Positions 49,733 through 60,442 of a stretch of DNA of 64,000 bases are shown in pieces (position 1 is the stretch's first letter; every line of letters starts with the position of its first letter). The position numbers were made by a program, and so were the translations under genes. The notes below the pieces were generated by a model that was not told where the DNA came from, made no database searches, and saw only the letters and a program-made list of their open reading frames with translations. Source of the stretch: Rhynchosporium graminicola (taxonomy: Eukaryota > Ascomycota > Leotiomycetes > Helotiales > Ploettnerulaceae). Where the stretch lies: NCBI GenBank assembly GCA_900074885.1, contig FJUW01000004.1:3136578-3200577 (forward strand), written 5' to 3'.

Positions 49733-50640
49733 TTCGAGGACTTTTGAGAAACAAAACGAGTGAAGTGACTCAAAAGATGCCTATTCTGGGCACGCTTAAT
49801 TCAAAAGGAGCCAAAACATTGCCAACAATCAAAGGCCCAAACTGAAAGACTAGACACAGACTGATATGAAGAACTCCGAATTTGCGCGGGAGCCTGAATA
49901 TGTATCGGAAAATGTGAGAAGATTCTGGAGTGGCGACTAGCTTGATAATTATTATGATTCGCGAGATATAGAGACAGCGGTCTTGCCGAGGATTGGTTGG
50001 CCCACCACAAATCACAGCCCGAGCGCTTGCGCTCCCTCGCTACAGGACACAACATCTGGCCAACTAAAATCCAAAGATGCCATCTCTGCTCTCGCATGTC
50101 AAGGATTAAGAGCCCCAGGGAAAAAAGTTATTGTTATCTTCGTCCTATAATGGATGAAAGCCGAACATTTCAGGGGATAATTACCCACCTGACCAAAATC
50201 TTCCCAGCGAAATGGTTCCGTGGTTTTGGCATTCGTGATGACTGAATCAGCTGACGTGTGAGCGAGCACTATCTGATAGGCTGATAGCGCCATCTCTGCC
50301 GGCTAGTAAATTGAAGTATTCATCGCCTTAGACGTAGTTGCTTCTGTTTACCATCTCCAGTACCAAAATCACCAACAAATGTATTTTGACATTCGTCTGG
50401 CTCTCCCGCAATAATTGCGTGGTGAATATGTCAATGCTAACTTCAAAGCTCCAGTTTCTCAATCCACTCGACCCTGGATGGATAAAGATATGTACAAGGT
50501 GAAGCTCTGCACGAGCAGAGAGCCAGAACACGAGCTAGAGATCATAGCACTTGTCGAAAGAGTAGGACAGTCGTACAAGTGATAAAACTCAGAATCCTTG
50601 CTCTGTTGGCAGGGCCTCCGTTGCCTCTGGGCACGATAGT
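49733..50640. other. Intergenic spacer
   Basis: No gene supported. Confidence 0.6.
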
Positions 50641-50671
50641 TTATATAAGGAGGTAGCAGAAGCGTGGACAT

Positions 50672-51219
50672 ATGAGAATTATTGCTCGGCCTAGAAAGTC
50701 TTTTCGAACAATAGTCCTCCGCGATATATCGCCTGGCATCTTTCACCAAGGGCCAGTCGAGGTATCAGCCGGCTTGGCACGGGCTCAATATAACACAGAT
50801 CCACTCTGCCACAATCCTTCCATCTTTCAATATAAATTCGAACTTTGGTTCCTCTCAATCTTTGGAACCTATCAGTCGAAGGATGAATTGAAAGGTAGAG
50901 AGCTCCAGCCATACGAGACTAGGCAATTCGTCGCCGGGAACTTGCCTGTCTACCTGGACAGGTTCAGCCAGTGCAGCGTCGTGAGTCCATTTTTTAAACC
51001 ACTAAACCAATACAGGACATCATTGGAAATAATTATTTTGATCTGCCACAAGCGTTTGACGACTTTCCTCATTTCACGAACTTCGTTGTTGAGAGCAAGG
51101 AATGCCCTAAACTGTTTTGTTGGAGAAGAACGTGCCTAGCCTCGCAGCGGAATTGGAATGCACGCCAAAACGGTAGCAACTTGGTCCAATGGTTGTCAGA
51201 GAACCTTTTCTTTGGCTGA
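50672..51219 (+). pseudogene. Unidentified coding remnant or small gene
   Basis: A frame from ATG 50672 to 50980 (103 codons) ends YLDRFSQCSV at a good donor (gtgagt). Only 35 bases later an acceptor (aatacag, after a ctaaacc branch-like site) opens a second frame, 51016-51219, reading DIIGNNYFDLPQAFDDFPHF and KECPKLFCWRRTCLASQRNW. Phases agree (0/0) and the peptide looks like real protein, with five cysteines. An intron of 35 nt would be shorter than usual, so the copy may be frameshifted or part of a larger decayed gene. A TATATAAG lies at about 50641. I recognise no family. Confidence 0.35.
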
Positions 51220-54200
51220 TGGCTTCGCATTTTCGAGCCCGAAGGCCGGATCTAAAATTCTCCAATTCACAAAAGTCATTAACAGCTGTCGCTAAACTGA
51301 TTATGAGTATTGCGAATGAAGACAGAAAGCATCACATGAGACGTGTGTGCATAGACGAATATATCCCATTTTGAGACGTACGATACAAGAATCTCCTTAG
51401 CATGTCAAAAATGTTGGAGGTACCTGGCATCGCGATCAACTTGAGTGTAAACTTGACACTCAGAGTTGCTGAAGTTGCCCATCTAGTGGTCGAATGATTG
51501 GTGGAAGACTTAGTTGGAGAAAGCAACATGATATAGATTGGACATCATTTTTGTTGTGCGAATCTGGATCATCTTGGATCTTGCCAGGCCGAGCAAGAGA
51601 ATTTTCCCTGCAAGGACACAAGCACGATTAGCTTTTGAAAAATCGGGCATTAAATCTACGCCTGAAACATCGTAATAACAGCTATTATATCCTCTATCAG
51701 GTCGTATTTATTTAAAGCAATGGATTGTCGGCTTCCAACACAGGCCTCTGAACCATGCGATAAGAGTGCTGAGAGACCACGGAAACAATGCTAAGCAAGA
51801 GAAAGCTCAGATGCAAGCTCTGTAAATGTAGTAGAGAAAACTTCAAGAATGAATCTACGATGGTAGAAGACATGGATTCGCGGACACTGGTAATTGCATT
51901 TGAGCTCGTCGATAGAGTGACAAAGCTCCACCGTGGCCGATGCATGGGCATCATGAGAAAAGGGGCTTGCGGTCTGAATCTAACATTGAGAGTATGTGGT
52001 TTGAGAGTCGCGACTCGACCAAATTTAATATGAAATCTCCCGAGACTCGATTGTTGACCGCGATAAGTGATTATGGGATTTCATCTTAAGTTTTTGCTCG
52101 CAGAGTCCTCGTGAACGAGAGGAGCAATTGCGAAAAAGTGCCTGTGGCCCGCTTAGTCATCAAGTCATGTGATACAGATCGTCAACCCTCGCAAGTCTGA
52201 ATTTCTCTGAATCTTCATTTCTCTCTGCAGGAAGCATGGTCGAAAAGTTTAAAAAACGCATCGAATCTCAAAATATCAGAGAGTCAGTAAGAACACATCA
52301 GGAAGTCACGTCCAATCACGCTAGATCTGAGAAGCACCGACTGTTCCAAGTCACGAATTATTTGAAAACTCCACACTTGAAGTTCTGAAAGTGATGAAAT
52401 TGCTCAGTGCTTCATCCTGCCAAACACTTGAAGGTCACGAAATGTCACATAACTTCACGGTCAATCCACCGAAACATATGCTTTCACTGAGGTGAATCAT
52501 GTCAAAGATCCTTCTTCGTTGAGGATTGCAAAAATGGAAGTCTTATAAAGTCGTCCTTTAAAAAATATACAATATAGGAAGATCTTCTTCATTCACAATC
52601 ACAATCCAGATCCTGACGCCACAGCTGAAGCAGCTGCAAGGCTGGCAATTTCATCTGCCACAAAGCGAAAGATCGTCCTACAATCAAAATTAAATCCATG
52701 ATATAACACCCCATGGAAGTCCGACAGCTTTTGTTTTGGGGAGAGCAAAAGGGGTACAAAAAATTGGTGCGAAGCTTTCTCAAGCTTTTTATTTGAGTTG
52801 TTATATTCTCTACATAGCCTTGACTGAATCAAGTAACAAAAACGGAGCTGAGCTCGATGACATGGGGCAGGATATTTGGCCCTCAAAGAATAATCGGCCT
52901 CGGCGCTGCTAGACATTATCCTCAAAGGGGACGGAATTCCGAAACGACATAATTATATTAGGCTCCGCTTAAGTTTCTACCTCTCTCAACTCTTTGCATG
53001 AGCTCCATATTGAACCCAATTGCGAATTCCGACTCTTACTGTCCATCCCCGATAAGGTCCAATCAAAAGCGTATTATCCGACGGTTCAGCTTTTATTGGT
53101 GTACAATGGTGTTATAAACAGCTAGCCACGATGCAGTCGGTACTCTACTACAAGACAAGCTCAAGGTTCATCGTACTTGAGCCTCTCCCATCACGTCTTG
53201 TCTCGGCTCCTCACGTTTTCACCTGCCTAGAAATTGTGGGGTATCGTCGACATGACCAACTCGAAACGACCAATGATCATTGATATCTCATACGAGAGAC
53301 AACCTCATCAAGCGAATGAAGATGTGCTGCATATTGATATGCAATTGCGAAATATGGATGCGCAATAGCAGAATTCGTTGCTGAGCCATGGAAACTTTGC
53401 AAGGATCATACGAATACGTACCTGAGTCTGCGTTTCGACAAGAGAAGTGCCTTCAAAAGTAGCCTATCTTCTGACAAGAAGAAGCGGACAGAACACGAAG
53501 AAAACCGCACCGAGTAGAGCAGGATCAATTTCACATGTTTTGAGGAAAAGAGGGCGACGATGGCTGATGTGAAAGAAGCGAAACTCAAATGGAAACTTGG
53601 AGTCAGAGAAATACGCGAAGAATACGCCATCATGATCACAAAACCTGGGGACAGATTAAGAAATCTTCTCGAGCATGTGGGATTCTTAGATCGCCAAAAA
53701 TGAAGCACGAAGACTCGAGGCTGAATGATAGTATCCAAAGCACTCAAAAAAATACCTTACATAGCTCTGGCCATGAACTTCCAGCTCGTCTCAATTAATG
53801 TCCCACTATCCGAGCCTAGCCAGACAGTCCGAAAATACTTCCAAATATTGGCTTCGGCTTATGTCATTTTGTACTCTTGAGCTCCTTCCAGATCAGTGCA
53901 AAGTCTTGAGATTGAAACCCTCAAATACGTATCACCTCTATCTTCTATGAAACATATTCGACATTCCACCACATCCTTCACATGGAAGCGAGATCCTATA
54001 GGTACACTTCTTTCAGACTTCGCGATGAAATTCCCGCCAATCATTACACTCCCCACAGCCCCAATAGCGATATTTATTAGTCCTATCCTGACAATTCCCT
54101 CTTACAGAATGAATCCATTCCCTGGGTTTCACAACGAGACAGAGATGTGTAGTGAAGCGAAGCTACTATTATGATACCGATCTCATACGATGGAACGAGA

Positions 54201-55526
54201 ATTACTTCATACCGTATACGAACATAATGCTTGACGAGTACACGAATCTCCGCTTGCAAGGCATCTTTGTCCTATTGGCATTAGCAGACTCCGAGGTGAC
54301 TGGACGGCAAGGCTGTCTCGTGCCTCAACTGCCGGAACTTAATTCAGCCCTACATTCCCAGCACCATGTCCTTACGTTATCAGGGTAGGACCCATTCAAC
54401 TACCTATCAAATCATGAGTCTTCCCCCGAAAGGTTGAGGCTGCCTTCGACTTCTCCGGTGTGTCGTCTAGTGGTTCAGCAATCATTGCCATGCCAAATTA
54501 CCTGGGGAAGGGTGTTTTGAATTGATTCAGAAAGAATCCTACTGGTTATGTATAGAATGTTTTCAATGATTCGATGAAAGCAGGTGTTTGGCCCAATATT
54601 ACTGCTTTTGAAGGAGCTTCATTACTGGTGTTTTGCCTTACGTGCCAGAAAATACCCGTCAGTTTGTCGGAGAGGCTTCTGCTTCTGTGTGTCTATCTTT
54701 ATCTGAGTGGCTCCTTCATTTCATGAACTTCATTTCAAATAGCTAGCTAATGACATTTTCAGTTCAGGTACCTATTTCTGGCTCTATTTTGACCTTAATT
54801 GACGAAACACAACTGAGTGCTGGCAAGGTACCTGTTGTTATCGTGAATCCGTACTTTATGCGCACCCGGAAGTCATGAACGACATCGCAATAGACATTAA
54901 TTCTGATTATTGAGCAGAGGCCTTGAATACAACGACTGGCTGGGATCCAGTGACTAGTCACGGAAACCCAAATTTCGAGAAAGTTTGAAATGTATATGTC
55001 TTTACGACAAGAGTTTCATGAGGGTATGACGTTCAAGCTGGAGTTTTTCTACTTTTGCGTTTGGGAACAATAAACTTAGGTCAACATGTACGGAGTCCAT
55101 GTTAACCAATCTCGGATTGAGCATGACGTCGCTAAGAGTCTATAATCTATTGTCTTATTGACATTGGGAGCGGCTCGGTTCAAAAAGATTTGCTCGAGAG
55201 ACTCATGGTAACATTCTAATACTATCACGTTCAAGTCTCAATCCAGAATCCGCCCTCGCCTTTAAAGTTTCAGGCTTAGTTCTCGCACGATCTCGCACGA
55301 TCTCGCACGACGTAGGTGTTGGCCTATCAAGAGTTATTTCTCCGCGAGGAATTCTAGTGTATTCAGGTGAACAGGTAAGTATATATGCATTGAGAAATGA
55401 AGCTACTAGATCGATTATTAATGTCCGAAACTGTACAGACTGGCCTAATTTATACTACCGGAACGCCAAAAGCTAGTATCAACACCCAAAAGAGGATCAC
55501 GTGGTTTTGAACCTGTCAAGAGACCA
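51220..55526. other. Long gene-poor spacer
   Basis: Over 4 kb with no supportable gene. Coding-like scraps occur (for example 53896-54388 and 54780-54880, plus strand), but they are broken by stops in every frame. The look is of decayed genes or repeats. Confidence 0.55.
55281..55310. repeat. 10-bp perfect tandem repeat, three units
   Basis: TCTCGCACGA occurs three times without a mismatch. Confidence 0.95.
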
Positions 55527-56303
55527 TCACTCCAACTCCTTCTCAATCGCCAGTAGGGTCCACACAATGTTCACCACACTCTGAATCCCAAACACTATTG
55601 CGGTCAACCAGAAAGTCAACGCTCCATTCCACGCCAAAGGTCCGCGGTGCACGCAATGCATCGCGATACCCGATGACAAGAGGAGAGGAGACGCGAAGTT
55701 CACCCATCCGACAAACATGGGAAACAATGGCTTTGGTCGATCGTCCATGAAAACCGCAAAAGCAAAGGCCCAGTTCTGCACGATAAATGGCGCGAAAGGC
55801 ATGAACGTCATCATCCAGCTCAGGTCGTTGAGTGCTTGAGTGATCTCTGCTGGTCGGTCCAGTCGATAGGCGGTCGTTGCGAAGAAGATAGCAGGCACGG
55901 AAAAGGTGATGCAGGCCCAGGCACCGGAAACTTCTTGCGCTGCGATGAGAGAGTGGCCGACGCCAGGTATGCGCTTCATCTGCTGCGACATAGCGGCTGT
56001 GAATGACCCGTAGAAAGCGCCAGAGAGAACGAAGAAAGATGCGCCGACTTTATAGCCCACATTGTGATCTTTGTAATGTTGTACGGTTTGCTGAGCTGTG
56101 AGGGAAGGTGCGGCTGGAGGGAAATTTCCCGATGCGATGAAAAAGATGAAGGAGAAGGAAGTGTAAAGAAGACCGCTGTAGGCACATGCGCGATCGATCC
56201 ATTTGTTGGTGATTTTGAATTTCCGAGTTGAGGAGACAGACATCGGCCGAGATAAATCATCAGTGGTCTCGGTCATCGTGGTGACACCCTTTAGGAAACG
56301 CAT
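55527..56303 (-). CDS. Six-TM integral membrane protein of unknown function
   Basis: Single exon, 258 residues from the ATG at 56303 (MRFLKGVTTMTETTDDL); the frame runs on upstream, but the extension has no protein-like features. Six hydrophobic helices are visible: YSGLLYTSFSFIFFIASG, VGASFFVLSGAFYGSFTAAM, SGAWACITFSVPAIFFATTA, FAPFIVQNWAFAFAVFM, FVGWVNFASPLLLSSGIAM and FWLTAIVFGIQSVVNIVWTL. Between them sit motifs I associate with an uncharacterised bacterial and fungal membrane family: FPPAAPSLTAQQTVQHYK, QQMKRIPGVGHSL, YRLDRPAEITQALNDLSWM and GPLAWNGAL. No catalytic motif is seen. It lies 0.8 kb from the P450, divergently transcribed, and may be linked to the terpene locus. Confidence 0.82.
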   Translation of the reverse strand: MRFLKGVTTMTETTDDLSRPMSVSSTRKFKITNKWIDRACAYSGLLYTSFSFIFFIASGNFPPAAPSLTAQQTVQHYKDHNVGYKVGASFFVLSGAFYGSFTAAMSQQMKRIPGVGHSLIAAQEVSGAWACITFSVPAIFFATTAYRLDRPAEITQALNDLSWMMTFMPFAPFIVQNWAFAFAVFMDDRPKPLFPMFVGWVNFASPLLLSSGIAMHCVHRGPLAWNGALTFWLTAIVFGIQSVVNIVWTLLAIEKELE

Positions 56304-57119
56304 CTTGTCGAATATGATGGTATGGATGGATGAGGGAAAAGGATGTGAATAGATGGCAAATATTGAACAGTGGCTGCCTGTTTGAGGAAACGCCAGATCT
56401 CGAGCAGAAGTCGGCTGTTTATGAAGTGTCGAAAGTATTGGCACAACAGATGGTCTGGTCCCAAGCTCGTCGCGCACTGGCCTGTGAGAGAAGTCAAAAG
56501 TGCCGGACTGTTTTGAATTTCGTTCGAGAAATTTCGCTTAACCGCACGGTTATTGTAGCTTTTCCAAATCGCAAGGTCTGTGCGATTGAAACATTTGTAG
56601 ATAAAGCTGACAAAAGGAGCAGCACAGACCCTTAGAGCCCTCGTCCGACATATTCGGTGGCTGTTTTTGTAATTGACCAGTCAAAGCATTGATTCTAAAT
56701 CAGTATATTACGGCCATGCGACGATTACAAAAAGACACGCTCTCGGATGAGCAAAACACGCCAACCTTTACTACACGGACTACGAGCTCCCTATTGCAGA
56801 ATGGAAACAAGTTTGGGGTTGGCAGATGGCAGACAGCGTGGGCAAGACCCCTTGGCGCTTCCAGTAAATTTTATTTTTCGAACGCTCCAACAGTCGCGAA
56901 CATGCGACATAGAAGAATCCCATTTGCATCAGACTTTGAATCCTAAACAGACTGGAAAACGTTTGATGATCTGGCTCAAACTTTAGTTATGCCTGAGACT
57001 CCTTCTCCCGAGGCGCGTTATAGATTAGACGTATACCAGAGTCGGTCCTTATATCAAAGTGTCGACCTTGATATGTTGACCGTCGAAATCACAGTACTTT
57101 ATTGATATTATTCATCATA
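56304..57119. promoter_or_regulatory. Divergent intergenic region (six-TM protein / P450)
   Basis: 815 bp between the two start codons. ttatatcaaa at about 57049 is a possible TATA element for the P450. No gene supported. Confidence 0.45.
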
Positions 57120-58922
57120 ATGTATATACAAACGTGTGCAGCCCTCTCGCTGGTCGAGCTATCTGCGTACCTGCTCATGCATGGTGTACAGTCGATATAC
57201 AACATCGTTTGCTGCTTTCTGGTCCTATTCTCTATTCAATACGCGGTTATCAACCTATACTACACCTTTATCTTTCCCTTCTACGTTTCCTCCCTGCGCC
57301 ACATTCCAGGACCAAAAGACCACCACTCTTTTATCGGCCACACACTCAACCAGTTTCGCGCAAACGGACCTTATGAGCTGTACCTCTCATGGAGCCGGCA
57401 GTGGCCCTCGGCACCTTTTATCCGGTACATTTCATTTGCCAATACAGAGACCCTGCTGGTAAACAGCTTACAGGCACATAAAGAGGTACTGTCAACGAAA
57501 TGCTACTCGTTCGTCAAGCCGCCTTTCTTCGCCAGGATTGTGGGTGAGGTGACGGGGATGGGCTTGGTATTTGCAGAGGGCGAAGACCATAAGAAGCAGA
57601 GGAAGATGTTGAACGGTACGCTCTCCGAATCTTTCTGATACTGTGGCTTACATCTCTAGGCATCTTTTCAACGCCCAACATGAAAAAACTTCTGCCAGTC
57701 GTGCAGTGGCACGGAAAGCACCTCACTGAGACGATCGACCAACGTATCGGCGCTGAGAAGTCCGCCGTGGTGGAGGGTACGTGCTGTGCTGCAAAAAAGA
57801 TGCATTATCGCTGACTATTGCCAGTGGTCTCATTGTTTTCGAAAGCCACCCTCGACATCATTGGCCTTCTTACCCTGGGTAAAGAGCTCGACACATTTAC
57901 CGCGAAACCGTCATTCCATGAATGCTACGATCTCATCTTCAACCCTTCCCCACTCAGCGGCGCTCTCACCGCCATCAACACGTACATTCCTTTGCGGAGT
58001 TGGCTTCCGCTCGAAGCGAATCGATCCTTTGTCGCGGCGAATGACGGGGTCAAACGCATCCTCCGAGAGCAGATTCGATTACGGCAAAAGGAAATGGCCA
58101 CGTTGCAGACGGCCGAGAAGGATTCCTCTTTACCTATCAGCCGCGACGTTCTCACATACCTACTCGAATCACCCCCTTCGCCCCAGCAGCCATGGACAGA
58201 AGACGCGCTGCTCGGTTATGTACGTCTCCAATCTCCCAACTGGTTCTTTTCACTGATAGTATTAGCTCTTGAATTTCATGTCTGCAGGTCATGAAACGTC
58301 GGCAACCACGCTCACCTGGGCAGTCCACGTCCTGTCTACCCATGCTGATATCCAAACAAGACTTCGAGATGAGATCATGACCCTCCCCAGTGACCCAGAT
58401 TACACGCAGCTGGAAGGCCTCCGCTATCTGAACAACTTCTGCCGCGAAGTGCTACGCGTCTATGCTCCCGGTGATAACACTTCTGCGTCCTCTTATTGAG
58501 TACGTTGCTAACGGACTACAGCGGTCATGATTTGGCGTCAAGCAGCGGAAGATGTGACCATCGAAAACACCTTCATTCCCGCTGGGACCAACGTCATCAT
58601 TTCGCCCCAACTACCTCAATCTCACCCTGATATATGGGGTCCTACTGCCGAAGAGTTTGAACCAGACCGTTGGGACTCGCTCACCTCGGAAGCAGCTTCC
58701 CCGTACGCGACCCAGGCCTTCAGTAGCGGGCCCAGAGTGTGCATCGGAAAAGGGCTGGCCATGCTGGAGTTCAAATCCCTTCTCGTGGATATTGTGAGGA
58801 AGTATTCATTCGAGCCCGTGGAAACGAAATTGGTGCTAGAAAACTATTTGACGCTGAGGCCAGTGGGAGGTTTGAGGGTAAAGTTCACGATGGTCGGAGA
58901 CACAGAGAAGCGCGCGATCTAG
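57120..58922 (+). CDS. Cytochrome P450 monooxygenase
   Basis: ER-anchored haem monooxygenase, 537 residues. Exons are 57120-57615, 57660-57776, 57825-58219, 58266-58470 and 58522-58922; introns are 44-51 nt, all GT-AG and in phase. The N-terminal anchor includes YNIVCCFLVLFSIQYAVINL, followed by LRHIPGPKDHHSFIGH (Pro-rich hinge). The C-helix region reads GEDHKKQRKMLNG. The I-helix is FMSAGHETSATTLTW (oxygen-activating Gly-His-Glu-Thr). The K-helix ExxR is CREVLRV. FEPDRW is the PERF-like motif. The haem loop FSSGPRVCIGKGLAMLEF has the Cys ligand near residue 478. All conserved elements are present. It is followed in the same direction by a terpene synthase, so hydroxylation of a sesquiterpene is a reasonable guess. 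Substrate not deducible. Confidence 0.94.
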
Positions 58923-60333
58923 TGTAGACGGTACGATATTAACTAATAGTTAGCTGTAATAATTAGATCCTCATGAATCTCTCCAAAACAAATTTCAAGT
59001 GCTTCTCATCTACGTTTATAACGCTGAAGAGGTTTTATTGAGATAGTTGTCCAGTTCAGTTGTCAAGAATCGACAGGGGGTAGCGCCTTGGAACGCCAAG
59101 GCCGAAGAGCTACAAGCTCTCGCTTCAAGTATTAGGTAAGCCAGGTTATACCACTTGATTTCGATATGATAGTAAGTTGATTAAAGAATAGCAGATAAAT
59201 ACAGATTGGAAGGCCACAATCTTCGGGTTCTCCTGAATACTTTTGCACATTGGGTTGGAAGGTTCTTCATACCTGAGAACGTTTCCACGCTAAACTGCGA
59301 GCACTATTGGCGTTATATGAGCGAGTTATACGACTTTCGATATCAGATTAAGTGGCCTATGGGAGTAGCAAGAAGAGTATCAAGGCAGGTAACGACTACA
59401 GAGCTTTATCAGGTCATGATACAAGTATTTCAGCATTGTATTTGAACTTGACTCCAGAAAGCATCAAAGCTAATATGTCGCTTTTTGTTGAAGGTTTGAG
59501 ATGGGCCTTGGCGAAAATCGGACACTTTTTGACATCAATAGTGCGGTACAGAATTTGAGTACAGTCTATGGTGTATTTCTATGTCAGAAATTCGTAGACA
59601 TTGTAATCTCTGCCAATTGTGTGCTTATATAGTTGGTGTTACTTCTCAACCACGATTATTACTTACGTAAGCGCATCTCCGGTTTCACTTGCTGATCAGC
59701 GGTCCGTCCCGCTGATCTGGTAGATCATGTATTAGTCATGCTACAGCCAGACAACTGCTCCGTAGATCGTGCTAGTCATGCAAATTGGGGGCCATATCTA
59801 AGATTTTGTATATTTAGATAGTTTCCTCAGATACTTTACCTAAGCGCATAGGGTACCATATGGGACGTGATTATGGGAAATGGAACATGACGCCACGACG
59901 TTGTTAAGGTTTGGCTCGCGCCCGCTACCCGAACAGACTACCCGATTGGGTGCATTGTTTATCAAATGAAACGACTTCAAGACTCGGGCGATTGTGACAT
60001 AAATGAAACGAAACCATCGCAAAAGCCGGTCTGTTCCAGTTCGTAGACTTGGTTCCGTCCAGTCGACCTCCGTGGCCGTGACATCCATCCAAGCTAATCG
60101 CATCGCAAAGCTGATTTGTTTCTTCACGTGGGCTTGGTCCGTCAAACACGTCCGAATATTCTGGAAGGGATTTCCCCTTATCACAACAATGTTGCGGATC
60201 GAGTCAGGTCAAACAAGTCCGGATGTCTGAATTTAAAGTTATTTCCTGTATCCACAACGAATGTTCGACGTTGCGATCGACCAGTGTCTCATAGCCCGTG
60301 TAGAACAGAAGTGAGAACACAGAAAAGACACCA
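58923..60333. other. Intergenic spacer with hairpins
   Basis: No gene supported. Notable inverted repeats at about 59087-59130 and 59694-59717 are listed separately. Confidence 0.6.
59694..59717. repeat. Perfect 9-bp stem hairpin
   Basis: GATCAGCGG, loop TCCGTC, then CCGCTGATC. Two imperfect copies of a gtagatc-a/g-tg...tagtcatgc block follow at about 59722 and 59762. Confidence 0.7.
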
Positions 60334-60339
60334 TATAAA
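60334..60339 (+). promoter_or_regulatory. TATA box of the terpene synthase gene
   Basis: TATAAA lies 104 bases upstream of the ATG at 60443. Confidence 0.55.
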
Positions 60340-60442
60340 CTGATGCAAGTACCCTTCCAGTTTCTCCATACAAACCATATCAGCCTTTTCTAATAGCAGC
60401 TCAATATTAAAACTTCCACATTCATAGTTTAGTAACTTTAAC

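Noticed and set aside
54152..54388. 78-codon plus-strand frame in the gene-poor zone
   Set aside because: Protein-like but isolated, overlapped by another frame and without splice partners; mentioned only as a possible scrap.
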